From Alphaproteobacteria bacterium (GTDB lineage Bacteria > Pseudomonadota > Alphaproteobacteria > Sphingomonadales > Sphingomonadaceae): DNA of 64,000 nt. The notes beneath the pieces are model-generated. The model did no database searches and had not been told where the DNA came from. It worked only from the letters and a program-made list of their open reading frames with translations. Below, in pieces: positions 8,708-16,668 of this stretch; position 1 is the first letter of the stretch; each line of letters begins with the position of its first letter. The translations under genes and the position numbers were made by a program. The DNA lies in assembly GCA_019239415.1 (NCBI GenBank), contig JAFAZW010000039.1, positions 1 through 64,000 on the forward strand, in the 5' to 3' direction.

Positions 8708-9600
8708 AGCTCGGGCTCGGGCCGGCGCGGCCGCTGCGGGCCGTTGCGGCGCTCGGTGGCGGCGCGGGCCGCTTCGGCGGTCGCCTGGCCGAGGGCGGCG
8801 GCGCCGGGGGCGATCGTGGTGGTGGTGACGGTGGTGGCGCCGGGAGCGACGACCACGCCGGGGGCCGCGCCCGGGACCAGCACGGCGCCCGGCGCGGGGA
8901 CGGCGATCGCCTCGGGCGGCGGCGCGCTTTCGGCGTCGCGGCGGTAGCGCAGGACCTGGAAGCCCAAGGGGTTCACGAACCGGTCCTCGAGCTTCATCGG
9001 CTCGCCCGAATAGCGGTAGCGGATCACCGCGACCCAGGAGCGCGGCGGCTGCACCGCGCCGCCGGCGTCGTGGCGGATCGTGTCGAAGCGGACGAGGGCG
9101 ACGTTGGTCCCGACCGGCGAAACGCTCTTCACGCGCGTCTCGATCGAGCTGGTGGCGGGATAGAGGACGAGCGGGCTCTGCGGGTTCGAGACCTGCATGA
9201 GGTTGAGATAATCGGTGCGCGCGTTTTCGGCCGACCACAAAGCGACTTTGCGGTAGTTCACCTGGACGACGTCGCGGTCGAAGCTTTCGCGGGCGATGAC
9301 GTACTGGACGAGGAAGGACTGGGTCAGCGCGGTGTCCGGCGCCACCTTCTGCGCGTCGAGCGGCTTCAGCGCCTGGACGTAGCCGGTCGTGCGGTCGACC
9401 AGCAGCGTATAGGGGACCACCGTCTTGAGCGGCGTCAGCAGCAGCAGGGCGAGGGCGAGGAGCACCGCCACCGCGGCGGCGCCGCCGGCGACGAGCCAGG
9501 CGGTGCGCTGCGACTTGGCGAGGGCGTCGAGCCGGTCGCGATTCCAGCTCGCGGCGTCCTTGTAATAAGCGTCGAGCGCTTCGCGGCTTTGGTCGTTCAT
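8704..9600 (-). CDS. virB8: VirB8-type T4SS inner-membrane assembly protein
   Basis: A 298-aa bitopic protein: a short cytoplasmic N-terminus (REALDAYYKDAASWNRDRLD), a transmembrane helix at about 34-57, then the NTF2-like periplasmic VirB8 domain (VDRTTGYVQALKPLDAQK, QSFLVQYVIARESFDRD, RVKSVSPVGTNVALVRFDTI). After the conserved domain there is an unusual Ala/Pro/Thr-rich tail of about 70 residues (repeated VVAPGATTVTTTTIAPG-like text), longer than in classical VirB8. The ATG overlaps the virB6 stop (ATGA). Confidence 0.93.
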   Translation of the reverse strand: MNDQSREALDAYYKDAASWNRDRLDALAKSQRTAWLVAGGAAAVAVLLALALLLLTPLKTVVPYTLLVDRTTGYVQALKPLDAQKVAPDTALTQSFLVQYVIARESFDRDVVQVNYRKVALWSAENARTDYLNLMQVSNPQSPLVLYPATSSIETRVKSVSPVGTNVALVRFDTIRHDAGGAVQPPRSWVAVIRYRYSGEPMKLEDRFVNPLGFQVLRYRRDAESAPPPEAIAVPAPGAVLVPGAAPGVVVAPGATTVTTTTIAPGAAALGQATAEAARAATERRNGPQRPRRPEPEL

Positions 9601-10859
9601 GAGCGGCGGTCCCGTCTGCCGGCGCTGGCCGAGACCCGGCCGCGGGTGCGGCGCGGGAAGCTCTGGCCGAGCGGCGTGGGCGCAAGAGGTTCGGAAGGAT
9701 CGTGCGGCCGGCCGGCATGGGCCTGCGGGCGTCCGCCCGGCCCGGCGGGGTCGCCGCGGCGACCCTGATAGGCGGCGGGCTGCGCCTGGCCGGCCTCGCG
9801 GCGCTGGGATGCGGCGACCGCCTCGACGACGGTCGCGGCGCGGCTGCGGTCGATCGCGGGCGCGGCCGCCGCCCCGGCACCGGCGGCGGCGGTCGCGACC
9901 CGGTCCTCGCCGCGGATCATCCCGGCGATGCGCGCCGAGCCGGCATGCCAGACCGGCGCGAGGCGGAAGCCCCAGGCGATCCGCGCGGCGCCGTACAGCA
10001 TCGCGACGATGATCAGGGCGAAGACGATGGTGACGACGAGCAATTCGGTCGGCATGGCCGGGAGCCATTCGTCGGCGGTGCGGCGGGAAAGGAGGTCGGT
10101 CAGCCACGGCTCGATCAGCGCCAGCTCGGCGCCGAGCGCGACCGCGGTGCCGAAGGCCGCGAGCGCCGCGCCGGCGAGGACGCGCAGCCAGCCTTCGAAC
10201 AGGGAGCGGGTGTTCTCGAACAGCAGGAAGGCGACGAACAGCGGTCCGATCGCGAGGAGCAGCCCGGCGACCATCCTCACCGCCGCGAGGCCCCCGATCG
10301 CGCCGATCAGGAACAGCATGCGCGCGCCGCCGATCGCGAAGGTGTTGAAGCCGGGATAAGGCTGGGGGATGGTCTGCGTCGCCTGCGCCACCTGATTGGC
10401 GTCGGCCGTCGTGGGCACCGGCGGGCGCCCCTCGCCGAGGATGGCGAGCGCGACCATCGCCCGGTCGGCGACGTCGAGGCGTTCGACGAGCCCGCCCCCC
10501 GCCCCGGGCAGGCTGCTCGGGGCGCCGATCGTGGTGGCGAGATCGGCCGGTCCGCGTAGCGCCACGTCGTAGACGAGGACGCGATAGGCGGGCCAGCTCG
10601 TCGCCAGCGCGAGGACGATGGCGATGCGGGCGAAGGCGAGCATGCCGCTCCTGAGGTCCGGACCGTAGCCGAGCAGCAGCCGGTAGCCGAACAGCGCGAC
10701 GAACAGGGTCATGAAGCCGGTGAGGACGAGGCCCAGCGTCGAGCCGGGCTCGGCGAGCGCCTGGTAGCCGCCGGCGCCGAGCGTCGCCGCCTGGCAGTCG
10801 ACGAACGCCATCATCGACCGGACGAAGCCGGCCTCGGGGATGAGGGGGGGGCAGGCCAT
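9597..10859 (-). CDS. virB6: VirB6/TrbL-type polytopic T4SS channel protein
   Basis: A 420-aa polytopic inner-membrane protein that forms part of the secretion channel. It has five to six predicted hydrophobic helices (for example FMTLFVALFGYRLLLGYG, MVAGLLLAIGPLFVAFLLF and LLVVTIVFALIIVAMLYGAA). The segment PLFVAFLLFENTRSLFEGWLR is typical of TrbL/VirB6. A hydrophilic Arg/Pro-rich tail of about 100 residues follows the last helix. The start at 10859 overlaps the virB4 stop by one base (TGATG). Confidence 0.92.
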   Translation of the reverse strand: MACPPLIPEAGFVRSMMAFVDCQAATLGAGGYQALAEPGSTLGLVLTGFMTLFVALFGYRLLLGYGPDLRSGMLAFARIAIVLALATSWPAYRVLVYDVALRGPADLATTIGAPSSLPGAGGGLVERLDVADRAMVALAILGEGRPPVPTTADANQVAQATQTIPQPYPGFNTFAIGGARMLFLIGAIGGLAAVRMVAGLLLAIGPLFVAFLLFENTRSLFEGWLRVLAGAALAAFGTAVALGAELALIEPWLTDLLSRRTADEWLPAMPTELLVVTIVFALIIVAMLYGAARIAWGFRLAPVWHAGSARIAGMIRGEDRVATAAAGAGAAAAPAIDRSRAATVVEAVAASQRREAGQAQPAAYQGRRGDPAGPGGRPQAHAGRPHDPSEPLAPTPLGQSFPRRTRGRVSASAGRRDRRS

Positions 10860-13234
10860 CAGGCGTGCTCCAGGAGGCGCGGGATCCACTCGGCGGGATC
10901 GTCGCCGGTCTCGGCGCGGATCTCGTCCAAGAGGCGCACGGTGCGCTCGCGGCCGGAGAGGATGGTGAGGAGATCCTGCTCGCCCGAGAGGTTGAGGCGG
11001 GCGACGACGCTGTCGTTGCCGTGCTTGACGAGGAAGCAATGGGCGTTGTCCGGCAGGGTCCGGACCAGCTCGAACTCGTGCTGGGTGAGGCCGAAGCCGC
11101 CGATATAATCGTCGGCGCGCGCCTTCGGGTTCGCCATGAAGATCTGCGTCGCCGCCTGCTCGATGATGGCGCTGGCGATGCGGCTCTCGAGCGCGTCCTG
11201 GGCGCTCTGGGTGGCGAAGCCGACGATCCCGTTGCGCTTGCGGATCGTCTTCTCCCAATCCTTGATCCGGCGGACGAAGACGTCGTCGTCCAATGCCTTC
11301 CAGCCTTCGTCGACGACGATGATCGCCGGGCTGCCGGTGAGGCGCTCCTCGACGCGGTGAAAGAGGTACATCATCGCGGGGCTGCGCAGCGCCGGATCGT
11401 CGAGGATCTGGGTCATGTCGAAGCCGACGGCTTCGGCGGAAAGGTCGGTCTTGTCGCGGGCGTTGTCGAACAGCCAGGCGCGTTCGCCGTCGCCCCACCA
11501 GGGACGCAGGCGCGACCAGAGGTCGTCCGCCGTCGGGCGGTGCCCGCCGCGGAACAGCTCGGCCAGGTGGCGCAGCCGCCGGTGGTCCTCCGGCTGCTCG
11601 TAATTGGCGTCGACCGCGTCCTTGATCCGGGCGACCTCGTCGATGTCGGCGCCGCCGGCGAGCAAGGTCACCCAGTCGATCAGGAACTGGCGGTTGACCG
11701 GGTCGTCGGGCAGCTGGAGCGGGTTGAGCCCCGACGGCGTGCCGGGCCGCAGCAGATCGTAGCGGCCGCCGATCGCGCGGATGAACAGCTCGGCGCCCCT
11801 GTCCTTGTCGAAGAAGATGATGCGCGGGCGGAACTTGCGCGCCTGGGCGAGGAGGAAATTGAGCACCACCGTCTTGCCGGATCCCGAGGGCCCGATGACG
11901 GTGAAGTTGCCGAGGTCGCCCTGGTGGAAGTTGAAATAATAGGGTCCGGCGGCGGTCGTCTCGAGCAGGGTGACCGCCTCGCCCCAATGATTGCCCTGGG
12001 CCCGGCCGAGCGGGAAGTTATGGCCGCTGGCGAGGCCGGCGAAATTCCCGGTCGAGACCAGCCCCCGCCGTGCGATATATTTGAAATTGCCGGGAAACTG
12101 CGCCCAGAAGGCGGGCTCGAGAGCGATCTCCTCGCGCACCGAGATGATGCCGAGGTCGGCGAGCGCCGCCTGCACCTCGGCCACGCCCTCGTCGACGCCG
12201 CCCGGGGTGTCGGCGCGGATGCCGATCGTCATGTGGTGCTCGCCGAAGCCGGCGCGGCCGGCGGCGACCTCGTCCTTGGCGTTGGCGAGCTCGGCCCTGA
12301 GGCTCACCGCCTCGTCCTCGGCTGAGCGCATCCGGCGCAGCGCGAGGTTCATCCGGCCGAGCGCGGCCTGCCGCTCGACGAAGCCGAAGGACTGGGAGAC
12401 GGTGAGCTCGAACGGCAGGCGGAGCAATTCGTCGAGCATTCCGGGCACCGTCTGGCCGGGATAATCCTTGATCGAGACGAGGCCGAGGAAACTCCTCGGG
12501 CTGGCGCCGGCGGGCCCGAGCTCGACCGTCTCCTGGCCGAAGCTGACGCGGCGGTAGGGGAGGTAGTCGCCGAGATCCTCGAGCGGCAGCAGCACCGGGC
12601 GCATCTCGCCATTGTAGAGGACCGAGAGGAATTCGAGCGGCTCCGAGCAGGGGCCGTGCGGGGTGTGGTAGACGCCGAGCAGGCGGGGCTCGTAGCTGCC
12701 GAGGGCCGCCATCAGGGCGTCGCGCGCCTGGTCCAGCTGGTGACGCTCATAAGCCGCATTGGCCTCGGGCTCGGTGGCGGCGGTGCGGCCGAGCCGCTCG
12801 CGCAGCCGGTCGAGCCGGCCGACGCGACCCTGCAGCGGCCGGCGGATCAGCGTCAGGAAGATGTCGTTGACGTAGAGGCGCTTGCCCTCGAGCCGCGTGC
12901 GCCAGGCCGCGTCGAGCTGGCGCGAGAACGCGTCCGGATGCGCGGCGGACAGCCCCGCCTCGATCCGCCGCCGCACCACGTGATGGTAGAGGGCGAAGCG
13001 CGACGAGCCGATCGCCTGCAGCATCGCGTCGCGCAGGCGCTTGCGGTAGTTGAGCTCCTCCGTGTCCGCGGTCTCGAACAGCAGGCCGCGCATGTGGATG
13101 ACCTGCATGAGCAGGCCGTCGCGCGTCTCGATCGTATGGTCGTCGACGTGGCGGCCGTAGGGAAGGTGCTTCCCCGCCGGCTGCTCCCTTTGCGGCGCCC
13201 GCGCGTCGTTGGTCAGGGGCGGTAGGAGTTGCAT
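10859..13234 (-). CDS. virB4: VirB4-type T4SS ATPase
   Basis: A 791-aa ATPase, the largest energising component of the type IV system. I chose ATG 13234 (MQLLPPLTNDARAP); this overlaps the virB3 3' end by 22 bases, whereas the longer upstream frame lacks family similarity. The N-terminal CagE/TrbE region (HTIETRDGLLMQVIHMRGLLFE) is followed by the Walker A GPSGSGKT (about residue 447), FFDKDRGAELFIRAIGG, Walker B-like IIVVDEGWKALDDD and the FATQSAQD motif. The protein looks complete. Confidence 0.95.
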   Translation of the reverse strand: MQLLPPLTNDARAPQREQPAGKHLPYGRHVDDHTIETRDGLLMQVIHMRGLLFETADTEELNYRKRLRDAMLQAIGSSRFALYHHVVRRRIEAGLSAAHPDAFSRQLDAAWRTRLEGKRLYVNDIFLTLIRRPLQGRVGRLDRLRERLGRTAATEPEANAAYERHQLDQARDALMAALGSYEPRLLGVYHTPHGPCSEPLEFLSVLYNGEMRPVLLPLEDLGDYLPYRRVSFGQETVELGPAGASPRSFLGLVSIKDYPGQTVPGMLDELLRLPFELTVSQSFGFVERQAALGRMNLALRRMRSAEDEAVSLRAELANAKDEVAAGRAGFGEHHMTIGIRADTPGGVDEGVAEVQAALADLGIISVREEIALEPAFWAQFPGNFKYIARRGLVSTGNFAGLASGHNFPLGRAQGNHWGEAVTLLETTAAGPYYFNFHQGDLGNFTVIGPSGSGKTVVLNFLLAQARKFRPRIIFFDKDRGAELFIRAIGGRYDLLRPGTPSGLNPLQLPDDPVNRQFLIDWVTLLAGGADIDEVARIKDAVDANYEQPEDHRRLRHLAELFRGGHRPTADDLWSRLRPWWGDGERAWLFDNARDKTDLSAEAVGFDMTQILDDPALRSPAMMYLFHRVEERLTGSPAIIVVDEGWKALDDDVFVRRIKDWEKTIRKRNGIVGFATQSAQDALESRIASAIIEQAATQIFMANPKARADDYIGGFGLTQHEFELVRTLPDNAHCFLVKHGNDSVVARLNLSGEQDLLTILSGRERTVRLLDEIRAETGDDPAEWIPRLLEHA

Positions 13235-13497
13235 CCCCACACCTTGTGGTTCCTGACGCGCGGGCAGCGCGACACGCGCGTCAGCCACAGGTCGAAGAAA
13301 CGCGGCTCCCGCAGGCACAGCAACACGCCGATGAAGTGGATGACGAGCGCCGCGGCGATGGCCCAGAAGCTGTGGAAGATCAGGAACAGCTCGGTGGCGA
13401 CGACCGCATTGGCGATGAAATAGGAATAGGTCACCCCCGCGAACATCTGCGGGCGCGTGAGGGCGACGAACAGCCGGTCGTGCTCGAGCCCGTTCAC
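13213..13497 (-). CDS. virB3: VirB3-type T4SS inner-membrane protein
   Basis: A 94-aa protein starting at GTG 13497. It has the VirB3 signature N-terminus (HDRLFVALTRPQMFAGVTYS) and two closely spaced hydrophobic helices (FIANAVVATELFLIFHSF, WAIAAALVIHFIGVLLC), then RFFDLWLTR. VirB3 works with VirB4 in pilus biogenesis, and the two genes overlap here by 22 bases. Confidence 0.93.
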   Translation of the reverse strand: MNGLEHDRLFVALTRPQMFAGVTYSYFIANAVVATELFLIFHSFWAIAAALVIHFIGVLLCLREPRFFDLWLTRVSRCPRVRNHKVWGCNSYRP

Positions 13498-13500
13498 GGC

Positions 13501-13833
13501 TCAGCCCCCCATCGTGGTCGTGGACTGGATCCCCGCGACGATCGACGCCGCGCCGAACAGGATGAAGCAGCCGAGGATGACGGTGGCGCCGTAACGCCAG
13601 TTGATGCGGCCGGTCAGCATCAGAAAGCCGACCGAGGCGACCGCGATCACGGCGACGACGGTCGCCACGGTGCCGAGCAGCGTCCCCTGCAGCCAGCGGA
13701 CGGCCGAGACGATGACGCCGGAGCCCTGCGGATCGGCGCCCGAATAGCTGTCCTGCGCCAGCGCGGCGGAAGTCCAGGCGGCCGCGCCGGCCGCAAAAGC
13801 GGTCTTAAACCAACGATGTAACGCTCGATTCAC
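13501..13833 (-). CDS. virB2: VirB2-type T4SS pilin
   Basis: A 110-aa pilin precursor. GTG 13833 is favoured because it has GGGAG about eight bases upstream and gives a long signal peptide (FKTAFAAGAAAWTSAALAQ). Two hydrophobic helices (VATVVAVIAVASVGFLMLTG and ATVILGCFILFGAASIVAGI) flank the short positively charged loop RINWRYG, the typical VirB2/TrbC arrangement. It is the first gene of the operon; virB3 starts three bases after it. Confidence 0.92.
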   Translation of the reverse strand: MNRALHRWFKTAFAAGAAAWTSAALAQDSYSGADPQGSGVIVSAVRWLQGTLLGTVATVVAVIAVASVGFLMLTGRINWRYGATVILGCFILFGAASIVAGIQSTTTMGG

Positions 13834-13997
13834 TGCATGCTCCCACCGGCCCGTTTCGAATCGGGCCTCCCGGCAGGCGGATATTGCTCTTAAGTCAGGC
13901 ACTTGCCAAGTGCGGCCGCCACAGGCTGGCAAGCGCCGTCCCGGGAAGAGGCGCCCCGGGCTGGACGTTTGCCGCTTTTGCAGCAATTGTTGCAGCG
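13834..13997. promoter_or_regulatory. Divergent promoter region between virB2 and lacI-type gene
   Basis: This 164-base gap must hold the promoter of the virB operon (leftward) and that of the LacI-family gene (rightward). I see no convincing -35/-10 pair. The operator-like palindrome at 13978-13994 lies at the lacI end, directly before its start codon. Confidence 0.5.
13978..13994. promoter_or_regulatory. Operator-like palindrome before the LacI-family gene
   Basis: TTGCAGCAATTGTTGCA is a palindrome centred on AATT (TGCA-n-CAATTG-n-TGCA) and ends four bases before the regulator's ATG. The position suggests autoregulation. Related TTGCA...TTGC pairs occur at 18524-18538 and 18669-18683 upstream of the amylase and the TonB receptor, suggesting a shared regulator, although the spacing differs (7 bases here, 5 there). 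Confidence 0.5.
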
Positions 13998-15008
13998 ATG
14001 CCGCGCAACGTCCGCCTGTCCGACCTCGCACAGCTGGCGGGGGTCTCGACCTCGACCGCCTCGCGGGCGCTGAACGACCACCCCGCGATCAATGCGCGCA
14101 CCAAGCAGCTCATCTGGAAGCTGGCGAGAGAACATGATTATCCGTTCCGGCGCTACATGCCGGCGGGGCCGATCGGCGCGACCGGCACGATCGCGCTGGT
14201 GGTGCCGCGGCCCCAGGGGCGCGACACGCAGCTCGACGATCCTTTCTTCCTCGAGCTGGTGGCGGGGCTCGGCGACGCCGCGCGGGAACGCGGTTGCGAT
14301 CTCCTCGTCAGCCATTTCGCCCCGGCGAGCTACGACGACCTGGCCACGGCGATGACGACCAGCCGGGCCGACGGCGTCATCTTCCTGGGGCAGAGCTCGC
14401 TCCACCAGGCGTTCAATCGCCTTTCCGCGAGCGACGCCCGCTTCGCCGTCTGGGGCGCCGAGCTGCCCGATCAGGCCTATTGCTCCGTCGGATCGGACAA
14501 TTTCGCCGGCGGCAAGCGCGCCACGCTGCACCTGGCGCGGCTGGGCTGCCGCCGCATCGTCTATCTCGGCGACACCGAGGCGCCGGAAGTGGCGCAGCGC
14601 GTGCGCGGCTATGGCGAGGCGCTCGAGCAGGCGGGGCTTTCGCCGGACCCGGCGCTGATGGTGCCGGCCCACTTCACCGTCGAGTCCGCGGAAGCCGCGG
14701 TCCACGCGCTGATCGCCCGCGGCACCGCCTTCGACGGCATTGTCGCGGCGAGCGACCTCATCGCGCTGGGTGCGATCCGCGGCCTGCTCCATGAGGCCCG
14801 CAGCGTGCCGGGCGACGTGGCCGTGGTCGGCTATGACGACGTGCCCTTCGCCCGCTACAGCCGTCCGGCGCTCACCACCGTCCAGCAGGACACCGCCCGC
14901 GCCGGCCGCCTCCTCGTCTCGAAGCTGCTCGACGCCGGCCCAGGCGGCGAGATGCGTTCCGAGCGCCTCGCCACCGACCTCATCGTCCGGGAAAGCTGCG
15001 GAGGGTAA
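13998..15008 (+). CDS. LacI/GalR-family transcriptional regulator
   Basis: A 336-aa repressor. The ATG at 13998 begins the helix-turn-helix (VRLSDLAQLAGVSTSTASRALNDHPAIN) at the usual place; upstream codons in the same frame have no family features. The periplasmic-binding-protein-like effector domain follows (IALVVPRPQGRDTQLDDPFF, DGVIFLGQSS, VGSDNFAGGKRATLHLARLG, VVGYDDVPFARYSRPALTTVQQD). Its neighbours are amylase, alpha-glucosidase, TonB receptor and sugar importer, so a maltose/maltodextrin-responsive local repressor is the best inference. The effector cannot be read from the sequence. Confidence 0.93.
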   Translation: MPRNVRLSDLAQLAGVSTSTASRALNDHPAINARTKQLIWKLAREHDYPFRRYMPAGPIGATGTIALVVPRPQGRDTQLDDPFFLELVAGLGDAARERGCDLLVSHFAPASYDDLATAMTTSRADGVIFLGQSSLHQAFNRLSASDARFAVWGAELPDQAYCSVGSDNFAGGKRATLHLARLGCRRIVYLGDTEAPEVAQRVRGYGEALEQAGLSPDPALMVPAHFTVESAEAAVHALIARGTAFDGIVAASDLIALGAIRGLLHEARSVPGDVAVVGYDDVPFARYSRPALTTVQQDTARAGRLLVSKLLDAGPGGEMRSERLATDLIVRESCGG

Positions 15009-15010
15009 CT

Positions 15011-15050
15011 CTTGCCTCCCCAAGCGATTGCCTGGGGAGGGGGAGGCAAG
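15011..15050. terminator. Hairpin between convergent lacI-type and GH13 genes
   Basis: CTTGCCTCCCC (15011-15021) pairs perfectly with GGGGAGGCAAG (15040-15050), an 11-bp stem with an 18-base loop lying between two converging genes. No clear T-run follows in either direction, so a bidirectional terminator is likely but not certain. The arms resemble the hairpin at 30943-30971. Confidence 0.6.
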
Positions 15051-15051
15051 G

Positions 15052-16668
15052 CTACGCTCGTTCGGCGATCAGGCCGGACAGCGGCTGCGGGAAGTCCCCC
15101 GTCTCGGCGATGACCCGCCACCCCGCCGGCAGCACGCACTCCGCCGCCTCCTGGCCCAGGTTGAAGGCGCACAGGAGCTCGCCATTGCCGCGTTCGAAGA
15201 CGAGGAGTGGAGGGGGCGCCGGCACGGGTCGGAAGGCGCCGAGCCGCAGCAGCTCGTGCGCCTTGCGCAGCTGGATCAGGCGCCGGGTGAAATAGAGCAT
15301 CGAGCCCGGATCCGCCTCCTGCCGGTCCACCGCGAGCGCCGGATGCGCGGGGTCCACCGGCAGCCACGGCTCTCCGGTGGAGAAGCCGGCATTCGGCGCT
15401 TCCGCGCGCCACGGCATGGGCGTTCGCGCGCCGTCGCGGCCGAGCGTGGCGGGCCAATTGGCGACCGCCTCAGGGTCGCGAAGCCGCTCGAAGGGGACGT
15501 CCGCCTGCGGCAGGCCGAGCTCCTCGCCCTGGTAGAGGAAGACGTTGCCCCGCAACGCGACGAGGAGGAGCATTGCGAGGCGCGCGAAGGCCTCCCGGTC
15601 GCGCGCGGGGCCGAGCCAGCGGGAGACGACGCGGGGCGCGTCGTGGTTCGAAAAGGCCCAGCTCGGCCAGCCCTCGCCCTCGCCGCCCGGCCACAGCGCC
15701 ATGGTCTCGGCGATGAGCCGCGGCTTCAGGGCGTCGGCGTAGAGGAAGTTGAACCCGTACGCGCTGTTGAGCCGCGCCGGACCCTGGGTGAACAGCTTCA
15801 TTTCCCGGTCGGCCTGCTCGCCGCCCACTTCGGCGACGGTGAAGCGCGCGCCGGGATACGAGTCGAACAGCGCCCGCACCCGTTCGAGAAAGCCGGGAAT
15901 GGCGCCGTGCGACTGGTTGTAGAGATGGTGCTGGAAGTCGAACGGCCGCAGCCGCTTCGCGCCGGGATCGGTGACGGGCGGGTTATCGCGCAGCTCCGGG
16001 TCGTGCATCGCGAAGTTGAGGGCATCGATGCGGAAGCCGTCGACGCCGCGATCGAGCCAGAAGCGCGCCGTGTCGAGGATCGCGTCCTGCACCTGCGGAT
16101 GGTGCAGGTTGAGGTCCGGCTGCGCGGCGAGGAAATTGTGGAGGTAGTATTGCCCGCGGCGGGCATCCCAGGTCCACGACGGGCCATGGAAGACGGATTG
16201 CCAGTTGTTCGGCGGCGACCCGTCGGGCTTCGCGTCCGCCCACACGTACCAGTCGGCTTTGGGATTGTGGCGGCTCGAGCGGCTCTCGGCGAACCAGGCG
16301 TGCTCGTCCGAGGTGTGCGACCAGACCTGATCGATCAGCACCTTGAGGCCCAGCGCGTGGGCGCGCGCGAGCAGTGTGTCGAAGTCGGCGAGGGTCCCGA
16401 AGATCGGGTCGACGGCGCGGTAATCGGCGATATCGTAGCCGAAATCCTTCATCGGCGAGGTGAAGAAGGGCGACAGCCAGACCGCGTCGACGCCGAGGGA
16501 GGCGATATAGTCGAGCTTCGCGGTGACGCCTGGCAGGTCGCCGATGCCGTCGCCGTTCGTGTCGGCGAAGCTGCGCGGATAGATCTGGTAGATGACCGCG
16601 CCGCGCCACCACTCGGCCGCGTCGGCCGGCGCCGCCGGCGCCGCCGTCTCGACGATCATGTCGTTCAC
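15052..16668 (-). CDS. GH13 alpha-glucosidase (oligo-1,6-glucosidase type)
   Basis: A 538-aa cytosolic-looking enzyme without signal peptide. GTG 16668 overlaps the amylase stop (GTGA); ATG 16659 is an alternative three codons on. It has the GH13 barrel with WWRGAVIYQIYPRSFADTNG at the N-terminus, the nucleophile D215 in GFRIDALNF, acid/base E280 in TVAEVGGE and D343 in FSNHDAPR. The GDLPGVTAKLDYIASLGVDAVW stretch is typical of the alpha-glucosidase/oligo-1,6-glucosidase subfamily. It would cleave imported maltodextrins to glucose. It is cotranscribed with the upstream alpha-amylase. Confidence 0.95.
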   Translation of the reverse strand: MNDMIVETAAPAAPADAAEWWRGAVIYQIYPRSFADTNGDGIGDLPGVTAKLDYIASLGVDAVWLSPFFTSPMKDFGYDIADYRAVDPIFGTLADFDTLLARAHALGLKVLIDQVWSHTSDEHAWFAESRSSRHNPKADWYVWADAKPDGSPPNNWQSVFHGPSWTWDARRGQYYLHNFLAAQPDLNLHHPQVQDAILDTARFWLDRGVDGFRIDALNFAMHDPELRDNPPVTDPGAKRLRPFDFQHHLYNQSHGAIPGFLERVRALFDSYPGARFTVAEVGGEQADREMKLFTQGPARLNSAYGFNFLYADALKPRLIAETMALWPGGEGEGWPSWAFSNHDAPRVVSRWLGPARDREAFARLAMLLLVALRGNVFLYQGEELGLPQADVPFERLRDPEAVANWPATLGRDGARTPMPWRAEAPNAGFSTGEPWLPVDPAHPALAVDRQEADPGSMLYFTRRLIQLRKAHELLRLGAFRPVPAPPPLLVFERGNGELLCAFNLGQEAAECVLPAGWRVIAETGDFPQPLSGLIAERA

